DNA of 64,000 nucleotides, from positions 248,001-312,000 of the forward strand of contig NZ_JBAKBF010000004.1 in assembly GCF_036881715.1 (NCBI RefSeq). The letters run 5' to 3'. The DNA comes from Pannonibacter anstelovis. GTDB lineage: Bacteria; Pseudomonadota; Alphaproteobacteria; Rhizobiales; Stappiaceae. Numbering within the stretch: the stretch's first letter is position 1; each line of letters opens with the position of its first letter. The position numbers and the translations under genes are program-made. This document shows, piece by piece, positions 55,156-62,861 of the stretch. Below the pieces are notes generated by a model. The model was not told the DNA's origin, searched no databases, and saw nothing but the letters and a program-made list of their open reading frames with translations.

Positions 55156-55188
55156 GCTCCGGGCGCGGTGGTGGGCCGCGCCCGGAGC
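55156..55188 (+). terminator. 13-bp-stem hairpin between norB and norQ
   Basis: GCTCCGGGCGCGG and CCGCGCCCGGAGC form a perfect 13-bp stem around a seven-base loop, starting five bases after the norB stop. No T-tract follows, so it may attenuate or stabilise the norCB message rather than end it. norQD follow in the same direction. Confidence 0.6.
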
Positions 55189-55200
55189 CCCCTTCACGCC

Positions 55201-55228
55201 AAAGCCGTGATCCCAAAGCCGTGATCCC
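55201..55228. repeat. 14-bp tandem duplication before norQ
   Basis: AAAGCCGTGATCCC occurs twice in direct succession (55201-55214 and 55215-55228), in the leader between the norB hairpin and norQ. It looks like a recent slippage duplication; any role is unknown. Confidence 0.85.
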
Positions 55229-55252
55229 AGAGAGATGAGCAAGGAGATCTTC

Positions 55253-56059
55253 ATGACCGCCCCGCACTCTGCGCAAGCGGCATCCGCCGCGCCCTTCTAC
55301 GCCCCTTCGGGCAACGAATGCCTGCTGTTCGAACAGGCCTACCGCAACCGCCTGCCGGTGCTGCTGAAAGGACCAACCGGCTGCGGCAAGACCCGCTTTG
55401 TCGCCCATATGGCCGAACGCCTTGGCCGCCCGCTCTATACGGTCGCCTGCCACGACGATCTGACGGCCGCCGACCTGACTGGCCGCTATCTGCTGAAGGG
55501 CGGGGAGACAGTCTGGGCCGATGGCCCGCTGACCCGTGCCATCCGCGAGGGCGCGATCCTTTATCTCGACGAGGTGGTGGAGGCGCGCAAGGATGTGACC
55601 GTTGTGCTGCATCCCGTCACCGACGACCGGCGCATCCTGCCGCTGGAGCGTACCGGCGAAATGCTGAGCGCTCCGCCGGAGTTCATGCTCGTGATCTCCT
55701 ACAATCCCGGCTACCAGAATGTGCTGAAGGCCCTGAAGCCCTCCACCCGCCAGCGCTTCATCGCGCTGGAATTCGGCTATCCCGATCCGGACACGGAGGC
55801 GGCCATCGTTTCGGCCGAAAGCGGCCTGCCGAAGGACCGCTGCGTGCCGCTGGTGCGCGTCGCCAATGCCCTGCGCGACCTGAAGGGCCAGGACGTGGAG
55901 GAAGGCGCTTCCACCCGGCTTCTCGTCTATGCCGCCACGCTGATCCGCGCAGGCGTGAAACCTGCCGCCGCGCTGGAAGCTGCCCTGCTGCAGCCGCTCA
56001 GCGACGATGCCGATGTGCAGGCGGCGCTGGCACGGGTGGCGGAACTCGCACTGGGGTAA
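55253..56059 (+). CDS. norQ: NorQ, AAA+ (MoxR-type) ATPase for NO reductase activation
   Basis: The 268-residue ATPase has Walker A GPTGCGKTR and Walker B AILYLDEVVEAR, with sensor segments later, as in the CbbQ/NorQ/GvpN group. It works with NorD to insert FeB into NorB. ATG 55253 has AAGGAG seven bases upstream; ATG 55235 is in frame. Confidence 0.92.
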   Translation: MTAPHSAQAASAAPFYAPSGNECLLFEQAYRNRLPVLLKGPTGCGKTRFVAHMAERLGRPLYTVACHDDLTAADLTGRYLLKGGETVWADGPLTRAIREGAILYLDEVVEARKDVTVVLHPVTDDRRILPLERTGEMLSAPPEFMLVISYNPGYQNVLKALKPSTRQRFIALEFGYPDPDTEAAIVSAESGLPKDRCVPLVRVANALRDLKGQDVEEGASTRLLVYAATLIRAGVKPAAALEAALLQPLSDDADVQAALARVAELALG

Positions 56060-56062
56060 AAC

Positions 56063-57970
56063 ATGTCGATCTTCGAACCGGAAGAATTCGTCGGCTCCCA
56101 CTGGCACGCGCTGGTGGGCAGCCTCACCACTCTGCCTCGCCACCCGGAGGCAGGCGTGCCGCTCGCAGACATCCGCTTGCGGCTCGGCGTGTTGTTCCGG
56201 GCGTTTGGCGGCAGCGGCGCCATCCGCATTGCCGAAGCTGCCCCCGCCGTGTCCAGCCACCGGCTCAGCCTGCTGCGCCGCATGGGGCTGGGGCAGGAAA
56301 AGCTGGAGCACGCCGTTCTGGACACCGCAGCCCTGCGCCTGCCGCCGGTGATCGACTGTTTTCCGCAGAAGGAAGACAATGCCGCGCTCTACGAGTGGCT
56401 CGCAGCCTGGTTTGCCCATGCGGAGCCAGTGGCGGCCCATGAGGATCCCTTCGTCAGCGACCTTCTCACCCTGCGGGCTGCTGTTGCCGCCACACGGGAG
56501 GCGCTGAACACATGGCCGGGCCTCAGGGCGCTCCTTCACCGGCTGCGTGCGGCCGCTCTTTCCGTCCGGCCCGAGCGGCGCCTGCCGCCGGTGGAAGCAA
56601 GGCTGGAAGAAGCCATCTGCGCCCTTCTCGGTGGCCACCGCCCGCCGGATACCAGCCTTCTGGCCGCCATAGAGGAGCCGGAGGCAGACCTTGGCAGCTT
56701 CCGAGCCCCCCGCAACTACCGGCCTTTCCTGCCCGTGCCCCTGTTCGGCGACATCCGTCTGACGGTTGGGGCTGCACAGCCTGACGAGCGGGACGAGGCA
56801 AGCGGGCGTTCCGTATCTGCCGACGAACGCCGCCGGCAGGCCGAGCGGCGGCAGACCGATCAGAGCGACCGGGGCGATCCGCTCTGCTTCCACCGCTTCG
56901 AGACGATTTTCTCGCTGGCTGAAATGGTGAATGTGAACCGCCGTGTCGATGAAGACGACGATGATGGCGCCAGACAGGCAGCCGAAGACATGAGCGATTT
57001 GACCATAGGCACCAACCGTCAGCGCACGGCGGCAAGGCTGAAGCTTGACCTCGACCTAGCCCCGGCGGACGCTGAAGAAACCAGTCTCACATCAGGCCTG
57101 ACCTATCCGGAATGGGACTGGAAGAAGCAGATGCTGCGCCCGGATCACTGCCGGGTCACCGCCGGACGGGCACGGGAAGGCAGGGAAGGCTGGCAGCCAA
57201 CGGCGGAAATGCAGCGCCAGATCCGGGCCGTGCGGCGCCACTTCGAGGCCCTGCGCCCGCGCCGCGTGGTGCTGCATGGCCAGCCGGATGGCGAGGACCT
57301 TGACCTGTCGGCCCTGGTGCGCGCCGCCGCTGACCGCAAGGCCGGTGGCGCGGGCTCGGAAAACCTCTTTCTGGCCGGGCGCGCCATCGAGCGGGACCTG
57401 TCCATGGCCGTGCTGATGGACGTGTCGCTCTCGACGGATGCCTCGCTCGGCACCCACCGGGTGATCGACGTGGAGAAAGCCGCGCTTCTGGCTCTGACGC
57501 AAGGGCTGGATGCCTGCGGGGACGAGCATGCCATCTTCACCTTCACTTCCCGCCGCCGCAGCGCCGTGCAGGTGGATACAGTGAAAGACTTCGGCGATGC
57601 GGTGGACAACCGGGTGCTGCGGCGGATCGAGGGGCTGAAGCCGGGGCAATACACCCGCATGGGCGCCGCCATCCGTCATGTGAGCGCACAACTGGCCCAG
57701 CGCCCGCAGCGCCACCGGCTGCTCCTGCTGCTGACCGACGGCAAGCCGAATGACATCGACTATTACGAAGGCCGCTATGGCATCGAGGACACGCGCGCGG
57801 CCATCCGGGAAGCACGCAAGCAAGGGCTCAAGGTCTTCGGCGTGACAGTGGACGAGGAGGCGCGGGACTATTTCCCCTGGCTGTTCGGCCGGGGCGCCTA
57901 TGCCATCATCACCCATCCGGACCGGCTGCCCTCGGCGCTTCCGGCCATTTACCGGCAGCTGGTGGGATAG
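56063..57970 (+). CDS. norD: NorD, VWA-domain activation protein for NO reductase
   Basis: The 635-residue protein has a variable helical N-terminus and a C-terminal von Willebrand A domain (from about residue 440) with the MIDAS start MAVLMDVSLSTDAS and LLLLTDGKPND. NorD binds NorQ and targets NorB for FeB loading. It starts three bases after the norQ stop. Confidence 0.93.
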   Translation: MSIFEPEEFVGSHWHALVGSLTTLPRHPEAGVPLADIRLRLGVLFRAFGGSGAIRIAEAAPAVSSHRLSLLRRMGLGQEKLEHAVLDTAALRLPPVIDCFPQKEDNAALYEWLAAWFAHAEPVAAHEDPFVSDLLTLRAAVAATREALNTWPGLRALLHRLRAAALSVRPERRLPPVEARLEEAICALLGGHRPPDTSLLAAIEEPEADLGSFRAPRNYRPFLPVPLFGDIRLTVGAAQPDERDEASGRSVSADERRRQAERRQTDQSDRGDPLCFHRFETIFSLAEMVNVNRRVDEDDDDGARQAAEDMSDLTIGTNRQRTAARLKLDLDLAPADAEETSLTSGLTYPEWDWKKQMLRPDHCRVTAGRAREGREGWQPTAEMQRQIRAVRRHFEALRPRRVVLHGQPDGEDLDLSALVRAAADRKAGGAGSENLFLAGRAIERDLSMAVLMDVSLSTDASLGTHRVIDVEKAALLALTQGLDACGDEHAIFTFTSRRRSAVQVDTVKDFGDAVDNRVLRRIEGLKPGQYTRMGAAIRHVSAQLAQRPQRHRLLLLLTDGKPNDIDYYEGRYGIEDTRAAIREARKQGLKVFGVTVDEEARDYFPWLFGRGAYAIITHPDRLPSALPAIYRQLVG

Positions 57971-57989
57971 CTTGCAACAAGTTGAAACT

Positions 57990-58003
57990 TTGCGCCCGCG
58001 CAA
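57990..58003 (+). promoter_or_regulatory. NnrR-type box before the DUF1858 gene
   Basis: TTGCGCCCGCGCAA is a perfect TTGCG-N4-CGCAA site, 20 bp past norD and 84 bp before the DUF1858 start. A -41.5 placement predicts a start near 58038 with CAGCAT (58026-58031) as a weak -10. Confidence 0.75.
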
Positions 58004-58087
58004 CGTTGTCCGCCGTCCAAAAGCGCAGCATGAAGGCTGCAGGTATCCGCCCCAGGGACACCCTGCACCAGCCACGGAGGCAGAAAC

Positions 58088-58321
58088 ATGGTCACGATTC
58101 TGAGAGGCCCGGTCTGCGCGGAAACCATCCTTGACGGGATGATGGAGACCTACAAGGAGACCATCCCCGTCTTCATCCGCCGCAAGATGCGGTGCATCGG
58201 CTGCCCCATTGCCCATCTGCATGATGTGCGGGAGGCCTGCGAGGAGCATCATGTGCCGCTTGAGGAGTTCCTGAGCGACGTGAACCGGGCTATCCTCAGC
58301 GCCAGAGGAAAGACGCCATGA
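58088..58321 (+). CDS. DUF1858 domain protein
   Basis: The 77-residue protein is a single DUF1858 domain, with CIGCPIA in the middle holding a CXXC pair. The domain is related to the N-terminal ScdA_N region of iron-sulfur repair proteins (RIC/YtfE). It overlaps the next gene by four bases, and an NnrR-type box precedes it, so expression under NO is likely. A role in Fe-S or redox repair is inferred. Confidence 0.78.
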   Translation: MVTILRGPVCAETILDGMMETYKETIPVFIRRKMRCIGCPIAHLHDVREACEEHHVPLEEFLSDVNRAILSARGKTP

Positions 58322-58599
58322 CACGCGAAGCGCCGGAAATCGACCTGAAGGATATCGCCGCCGGCTTTCAGATGCCGCCGGACGAAGCCTTGCGCCTGAT
58401 GCGGGCGGGCAGCATCACCTGCCGTCTGCATGAGGGGCGCGATGAAGACGAGGGCCGGTTCGCCTGCCTGTTTTTCCACGGCAACAAGCGCCTGACGCTG
58501 ATCGCCGATGCCGCCGGAACCATTCTGCGCCGCAGCCTCGTCGACTTCGGCCAGCATCCCTTGCCCCCGGCGATGCGCCAGGGCCCGCAGCTGCGCTGA
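58318..58599 (+). CDS. DUF6522-like small protein
   Basis: The 93-residue soluble protein starts four bases into the DUF1858 stop, so the two are translationally coupled. It resembles the DUF6522 family, with IDLKDIAAGFQMPPDEALRL near the start and the strand-rich FACLFFHGNKRLTLIAD after it. No cysteine pair is kept. The function is unknown; the assignment to DUF6522 is from memory of the pattern. Confidence 0.65.
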   Translation: MTREAPEIDLKDIAAGFQMPPDEALRLMRAGSITCRLHEGRDEDEGRFACLFFHGNKRLTLIADAAGTILRRSLVDFGQHPLPPAMRQGPQLR

Positions 58600-58642
58600 A
58601 CCCGGCCCGCACTGGCGGACCGGGCAAGCCAATATTCCAGTC

Positions 58643-58981
58643 TCAGCCACAGCCGCCCCGGCCGGACGAGCCGCAACCGCAGCTGTCTGAATGGCTGTGA
58701 TCAACCTCGGCTACCTCACCTTCATGCGGGCGGCCAACGATGACGTGCCAGTCGGCAGGCCCTTCCACCCGGTAGGTCCAGGTGAACTGGCCCGGCAGGT
58801 AATGCTCGAACTGATGCAGCAGGCCGAGCGGATTGTGGTCGTTGATCAGCTCGAAGCTTTCGCCCGGCATCAGCGCCTCGAACTGGCGGAAGACCAGCAT
58901 GTGGCGCTGCGGGCGCGGCAAGGGGCGCAGGTCGACGGTGACCGGAGGAACAGGATCGGACTGGGCAGCGGAAAGGGTCAT
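58643..58981 (-). CDS. DUF2249 domain protein with Cys/Gly/His-rich tail
   Basis: The 112-residue protein has a DUF2249 domain (VTVDLRPLPRPQRH, then ALMPGESFELINDHNP) and a C-terminal tail rich in His, Cys and Gly (HSHSDSCGCGSS then GRGGCG) that looks metal-binding. ATG 58981 has GGAG six bases upstream; ATG 58993 is in frame. DUF2249 often occurs near hemerythrin-like and NO-related genes. Confidence 0.78.
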   Translation of the reverse strand: MTLSAAQSDPVPPVTVDLRPLPRPQRHMLVFRQFEALMPGESFELINDHNPLGLLHQFEHYLPGQFTWTYRVEGPADWHVIVGRPHEGEVAEVDHSHSDSCGCGSSGRGGCG

Positions 58982-59000
58982 CAGAGGCTCCATGACAGAG

Positions 59001-59014
59001 GTTGAGGCCTCAAC
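59001..59014. promoter_or_regulatory. 14-bp palindrome GTTGAGGCCTCAAC
   Basis: It lies just upstream of the DUF2249 gene (20 bp) and at the 3' side of nnrR. The half-sites TTGA/TCAA are four bases apart rather than six, so it is not a standard Crp/Fnr box. It could be an operator or a hairpin. Confidence 0.35.
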
Positions 59015-59083
59015 AGCTAGAAGCTTCGCATGCTACCTTCCTTGTCGGGGAACAAACTCCGGAGCGCCTCTGCCCGGCCGGGC

Positions 59084-59788
59084 TCAGTCGCCACTGCTTT
59101 CCGCCAAGAGATAAAGCCGGTGCGGATCGACAACGACAACACGCTTGCGGCTGGACTGGACAAGCCCCTTTGCCTCCCAGGCGGTCATTACCCGGCTGAC
59201 GGTGTGCAGCGTCGTGCCGGTCATTTCCGCAATGTCCTGCCGGGTCACCGGGAAGTCGATGAGAATGCCCTCTTCCGTCTTCTTGCCGGCCTGCCGCACC
59301 AGCCGCAGCACCGCATGGGCGACGCGCCGCTCCACCTCTTCTGTCGAAAGCTCCAGAATTCGCGTGTGGGCATCCTGCAGGCGCTGGCCCACGGTCTGCA
59401 ACGCATTGAGCGCCAGCGTCGGGCTGCGGGCGATGAAGGCTTCCCACTGGTTCGAGGGCCAGGCCAGCGCCAGACTGTCGACGATTGCGGTGGCCGTTGC
59501 CGGATAGTCCGGGCGGCGCATGGCCCGCGCGATGCCGAAGATATCGCCCGGATTAACGTGCCGCACCACCACCTGCTGGCCATCGGGCGTGGTCTGGATG
59601 ACCTTCAGCCGCCCGTTCAGCAGGCAGAAAAACTCCGTCGCCTCGACGCCCTGCATGAAGGCTGCGGCCCCGTCCGGCAACTGCCGCACGCTGGCCATGG
59701 CAAGGACGTTATCAAGATCCGCATCACTCATATACTGGAAAATACTTAGATTGCGAATGAGCGAGCGATCCAGTCGATGCACGGCCAT
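59084..59788 (-). CDS. nnrR: NnrR-type Crp/Fnr regulator
   Basis: The 234-residue protein has a cyclic-nucleotide-binding fold and a C-terminal helix-turn-helix VTRQDIAEMTGTTLHTVSR. Its recognition helix has H195 where FNR has glutamate (H-T-V-S-R), the pattern of NnrR/DNR-type NO regulators. It lacks the FNR cysteine cluster. ATG 59788 follows GGAGAAATTCA. It diverges from nirK. Confidence 0.85.
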   Translation of the reverse strand: MAVHRLDRSLIRNLSIFQYMSDADLDNVLAMASVRQLPDGAAAFMQGVEATEFFCLLNGRLKVIQTTPDGQQVVVRHVNPGDIFGIARAMRRPDYPATATAIVDSLALAWPSNQWEAFIARSPTLALNALQTVGQRLQDAHTRILELSTEEVERRVAHAVLRLVRQAGKKTEEGILIDFPVTRQDIAEMTGTTLHTVSRVMTAWEAKGLVQSSRKRVVVVDPHRLYLLAESSGD

Positions 59789-59881
59789 TGAATTTCTCCA
59801 GATCACTTTTCAAAGCCGCAGCAATGACTTGCTTCATCAACTGCGACCAAATGGCATCCCCTGCAACCACCGTTGCTCTGT

Positions 59882-59895
59882 TTGCCTTTTCGCAA
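59882..59895 (+). promoter_or_regulatory. NnrR-type box of nirK
   Basis: TTGCCTTTTCGCAA differs by one base from TTGCG-N4-CGCAA. A -41.5 placement predicts a start near 59930, and TGTAAT (59918-59923) matches five of six -10 bases in exactly the expected place. Confidence 0.78.
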
Positions 59896-59917
59896 ACACC
59901 TCTACTGCCCTTTGTTC

Positions 59918-59923
59918 TGTAAT
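59918..59923 (+). promoter_or_regulatory. nirK: -10 element of nirK
   Basis: TGTAAT differs from TATAAT at one base, and the distance from the NnrR-type box centre fits a class II activator promoter. There is no matching -35 hexamer, as expected for an activator-dependent promoter. Confidence 0.6.
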
Positions 59924-59963
59924 CACGTCAACACCCAAGGCAACCTGAATGAAAGGAAATGCC

Positions 59964-61094
59964 ATGTTGACCCGCCGTGAAGCCCTGTGTGGTGCAGCCG
60001 CCATCGCCCTTCTGATCGCAGCGCCGCTCCATGCGGAAGAAGGCCCCAACCCCACGCTGAAGGCCGCAGCCGCACAGACCGACATGACCGTTGGCCTCGA
60101 GCGCGTGAAGGCCAAACTCGTCGCCCCGCCCTTCGTCATGGAGCATGATCAGGTGGCCAAGGGCGGACCGAAGGTCGTCCAGTTCACCATGACCATCGAG
60201 GAAAAGAAGATCGTCATCGACGGCGAAGGCACCACCTTCCAGGCCATGACCTTCGACGGCTCGATGCCCGGCCCGACCATGGTGGTGCATGAAGGGGATT
60301 ATGTCGAGCTGACGCTGATCAACCCCGAAACCAACACGATGCCGCACAACATCGACTTTCATGCGGCAACCGGCGCCCTCGGCGGCGCGCAGCTGACCTT
60401 CGTCAACCCCGGCGAACAGGCCACCTTGCGCTTCAAGGCCACGAAGAACGGCGCCTTCGTCTATCACTGCGCCCCCACGGGCATGGTCGCCTGGCATGTG
60501 GTCAGCGGCATGTCGGGCACCATTCTGGTGCTGCCGCGCGACGGGCTGAAGGATGAGGCGGGCAACCCGGTCCACTATGACCGGGCCTACACCATCGGCG
60601 AGTTCGACCTCTATGTGCCGAAGGACGAGAACGGCAAATACGTGGACTATGATAGCCCCGGCGAGGCCTATGCCGATACGGTCGAGGTGATGAAAGGGCT
60701 GGTGCCCACCCATGTGGTGTTCAACGGCGCCGTTGGCGCGCTGACGGGCGACAAGGCCATGAAGGCCAATGTCGGCGAGACCGTGCTGGTGATCCACAGC
60801 TCGGCCAACCGGGACACACGGCCGCATCTCATCGGCGGCCACGGCGACCACGTCTGGGAGCGCGGCAAGTTCGACAATCCGCCGGAAAAGGGGCTGGAAA
60901 CCTGGTTCGTGGCTGGCGGCAGCGCCGCCGTGGCGACCTACAAGTTCCTTCAGCCGGGCATCTACGCCTATGTCAACCACAACCTCATCGAGGCCATGGA
61001 ACTGGGGGCAGCAGCCCACTTCAAGGTGGAAGGCGACTGGGACAATGACCTGATGATGCAGGTCTCGGCCCCAGGCCCGATCCCGAGCAACTGA
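59964..61094 (+). CDS. nirK: Copper nitrite reductase NirK
   Basis: The 376-residue periplasmic enzyme reduces nitrite to NO. It has a twin-arginine signal (LTRREALCGAAA). Type 1 copper ligands are H128, C169, H178 and M183; type 2 ligands are H133, H168 and H339; the catalytic pair is D131 and the histidine in HLIGGHGD. The layout is class I NirK. I chose ATG 59964 with GAAAGGA upstream; ATG 59949 is in frame. Confidence 0.96.
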   Translation: MLTRREALCGAAAIALLIAAPLHAEEGPNPTLKAAAAQTDMTVGLERVKAKLVAPPFVMEHDQVAKGGPKVVQFTMTIEEKKIVIDGEGTTFQAMTFDGSMPGPTMVVHEGDYVELTLINPETNTMPHNIDFHAATGALGGAQLTFVNPGEQATLRFKATKNGAFVYHCAPTGMVAWHVVSGMSGTILVLPRDGLKDEAGNPVHYDRAYTIGEFDLYVPKDENGKYVDYDSPGEAYADTVEVMKGLVPTHVVFNGAVGALTGDKAMKANVGETVLVIHSSANRDTRPHLIGGHGDHVWERGKFDNPPEKGLETWFVAGGSAAVATYKFLQPGIYAYVNHNLIEAMELGAAAHFKVEGDWDNDLMMQVSAPGPIPSN

Positions 61095-61096
61095 CA

Positions 61097-61112
61097 GCCT
61101 GCCGCGGCAGGC
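61097..61112. other. 16-bp palindrome between nirK and nirV
   Basis: GCCTGCCG and CGGCAGGC are a perfect palindrome two bases past the nirK stop. It could fold as a short hairpin that protects the nirK message or lowers nirV expression. No T-tract follows. Confidence 0.4.
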
Positions 61113-61174
61113 CGCCTCCCCGGGCTGCCGCGGCTTCGCCCGTTTCTCCCTCCCTGGCGATCAGGAGGTCATCC

Positions 61175-62008
61175 ATGACCTTGATCAGATACACCAGCGC
61201 CGCCGTTGCAGGCCTTGCCCTCCTCACTCTGCTTCAGGGCTTTGCTGCCGCACCAAAGGCACCAGACCCCGCACCGGAGACCGTCAGACTGGAAGAGGCC
61301 AGCGTTTCCTACCGCGAGCCCGGCGAGTTCCTGGACCGGGGCACGCCGGTCAACGGCCCGCGTGTGCCGCTGACGCTGGAGGCCCCACTTACGATCATGC
61401 GGGCACAGGTGACGCGCGGCGCCTATGATGCCTGTGTCGCCGATGGCGGATGCATGGCGCTGGATGCCCCCGGCGCGGCGGGCATGCCGGTCACCGGAGT
61501 CAACTTCCTTGATGCGGAAGCCTATGCCGCCTGGCTGTCGGCCAAGACCGGAGAGAGGTGGCGCCTGCCGACCGACCGGGAATGGGCGCTCGCCGCCGGA
61601 TCACGCTTCAAGGACGACGCCTACACGGAGATCAGCGACCCGGCGAACCCGTCGAAGCGCTGGATTGCAGTCTACGACACTGAATCGAAACTTCAGGAAG
61701 AGATCGACCCCGACCCCATGCCGGCCGGACACTTCGGCACCAATGAGCACGGCCTGCTGGACCTTGCCGGCAATGTCTGGGAATGGACCTCCACCTGCTA
61801 CCGCCGCCACCATGTGCTGCCCGGCGGAGAGGTGCGGGAGACGGAGAACTGCGGCATCCGCGTCGCCGAAGGCCGCCACCGGGCGCTGATGACCACCTTC
61901 TTCCGCGACCCCAAGGCCGGGGCCTGTTCGGTGGGCGTGCCACCCGCCAATCTCGGCATACGGCTGGTGCGTGAGGAAACGGGAGTGCGGCAATGGCTGG
62001 GATTCTAG
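61175..62008 (+). CDS. nirV: NirV, formylglycine-generating-enzyme-like protein
   Basis: The 277-residue protein has a signal-like N-terminus and an SUMF1/FGE-sulfatase domain (about residues 55-265), with VTGVNFLDAEAYAAWLSAKTG, WRLPTDREWALAAG and LLDLAGNVWEWTS as signatures. NirV sits downstream of nirK in many alphaproteobacteria, and its role in NirK activity is not settled. CAGGAGGT lies before the ATG. Confidence 0.9.
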   Translation: MTLIRYTSAAVAGLALLTLLQGFAAAPKAPDPAPETVRLEEASVSYREPGEFLDRGTPVNGPRVPLTLEAPLTIMRAQVTRGAYDACVADGGCMALDAPGAAGMPVTGVNFLDAEAYAAWLSAKTGERWRLPTDREWALAAGSRFKDDAYTEISDPANPSKRWIAVYDTESKLQEEIDPDPMPAGHFGTNEHGLLDLAGNVWEWTSTCYRRHHVLPGGEVRETENCGIRVAEGRHRALMTTFFRDPKAGACSVGVPPANLGIRLVREETGVRQWLGF

Positions 62009-62385
62009 AACCGGACCCGATGCCCCTGGCCGCTGCAGCAGACACCGCCCTGCTGCAGCGGCTTGCGCATGTGCTTCAGGACATGGGCCTGCCCTGCGCC
62101 TGTCAGGAGGAAGTGGAGCGGACAATCGCCATCTTCACAGAATTCGAAATCCGCCGGACACGCCGCCGCCTGCTGGAAAGCGCGAGGGAGCGCACCCGCC
62201 AGCTGGCCGGTTTCCTGCCCTATCTGCAGGACCTTGAATCCCCCGGTGCGGCTGAACTGGATGCAGCCGACCTCGCCATTCTCGCCGATGCCTTCCGCCA
62301 GATTGCCGCCGCCGCCGCGCAAGGCGTCGCCAGCCTTGAGCTTCTGGCCGGAATGTCTCCGGGCACAAGCCGGCAGGACGGCTGA
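61993..62385 (+). CDS. Small hypothetical protein after nirV
   Basis: The 130-residue protein overlaps nirV by 16 bases. It is mostly helical, with a CXC pair (LPCACQEEVERTIAIF), an Arg-rich middle (RRTRRRLLESARERTRQL) and no membrane segment. I do not recognise the family. Its position suggests a nirK-linked role. Confidence 0.65.
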   Translation: MAGILEPDPMPLAAAADTALLQRLAHVLQDMGLPCACQEEVERTIAIFTEFEIRRTRRRLLESARERTRQLAGFLPYLQDLESPGAAELDAADLAILADAFRQIAAAAAQGVASLELLAGMSPGTSRQDG

Positions 62386-62401
62386 CAAGCTGCGTCAAAG
62401 C

Positions 62402-62415
62402 TTGTGCCTGCACAA
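62402..62415 (+). promoter_or_regulatory. NnrR-type box before the DUF59 gene
   Basis: TTGTGCCTGCACAA is a perfect 5-bp-arm palindrome, one base per arm from TTGCG-N4-CGCAA and matching the TTGYG-type sites of NnrR. It lies 75 bp before the DUF59 start, with CACAGT (62438-62443) as a weak -10. An inverted repeat ACAAGCT/AGCTTGT (62385-62391, 62399-62405) overlaps it. Confidence 0.7.
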
Positions 62416-62489
62416 AGAGGCAGAGCGGCAACTGCCGCACAGTTCCTGGGACATCCACCCGCAGGAGCCTCCACAGGAGCAATTGTCCC

Positions 62490-62858
62490 ATGACCGGCGA
62501 AACCTCCATCCTCGCAGCCCTCGCTACCGTCGATGATCCGGAACTGGGCGTCAGCATCGTGGATCTCGGGCTTGTCCGGGACATTGCCTGCACGCCCGGC
62601 CGCATCCGCATCACCCTTGGCATGACAACACCGACCTGTCCGCTGGGCGGGCTGATCGCCGAAACCGCAGCCATTGCGGTGGAGGAAATTGCCGCGCCGC
62701 AGACCGAAGTGAAGGTGACACTCGACCGCGCCTTCCGCTGGACGCCGGACCTTGCCGCCCCGCACGTGCGCCAGCGTTTCGGCGGCGAAAGTCCTGCCCC
62801 AGCCGCCGATACGGGCTCCGGCCTGTGGCAGCAGTTGCGGACAAGGCTGTGGAGCTGA
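62490..62858 (+). CDS. DUF59/MIP18 metal-sulfur cluster assembly protein
   Basis: The 122-residue protein is a single MIP18/SufT/PaaD-type domain, with TVDDPELGVSIVDLGLV and TTPTCPLGGLIAE including the conserved cysteine. Such proteins help deliver Fe-S clusters. In an NO-producing island it may replace clusters damaged by NO. An NnrR-type box precedes it. Confidence 0.85.
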   Translation: MTGETSILAALATVDDPELGVSIVDLGLVRDIACTPGRIRITLGMTTPTCPLGGLIAETAAIAVEEIAAPQTEVKVTLDRAFRWTPDLAAPHVRQRFGGESPAPAADTGSGLWQQLRTRLWS

Positions 62859-62861
62859 CTC

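Noticed and set aside
53303..56893. A 1196-codon open frame antisense to norCBQD
   Set aside because: Four well-defined genes with heme, ATPase and membrane motifs occupy the other strand; the antisense translation is low-complexity and His/Gly-rich.
59001..59014. GTTGAGGCCTCAAC as another Crp/Fnr box
   Set aside because: The half-sites are too close (12 bp overall rather than 14), and it lies only 20 bp from the start codon, within the likely leader.
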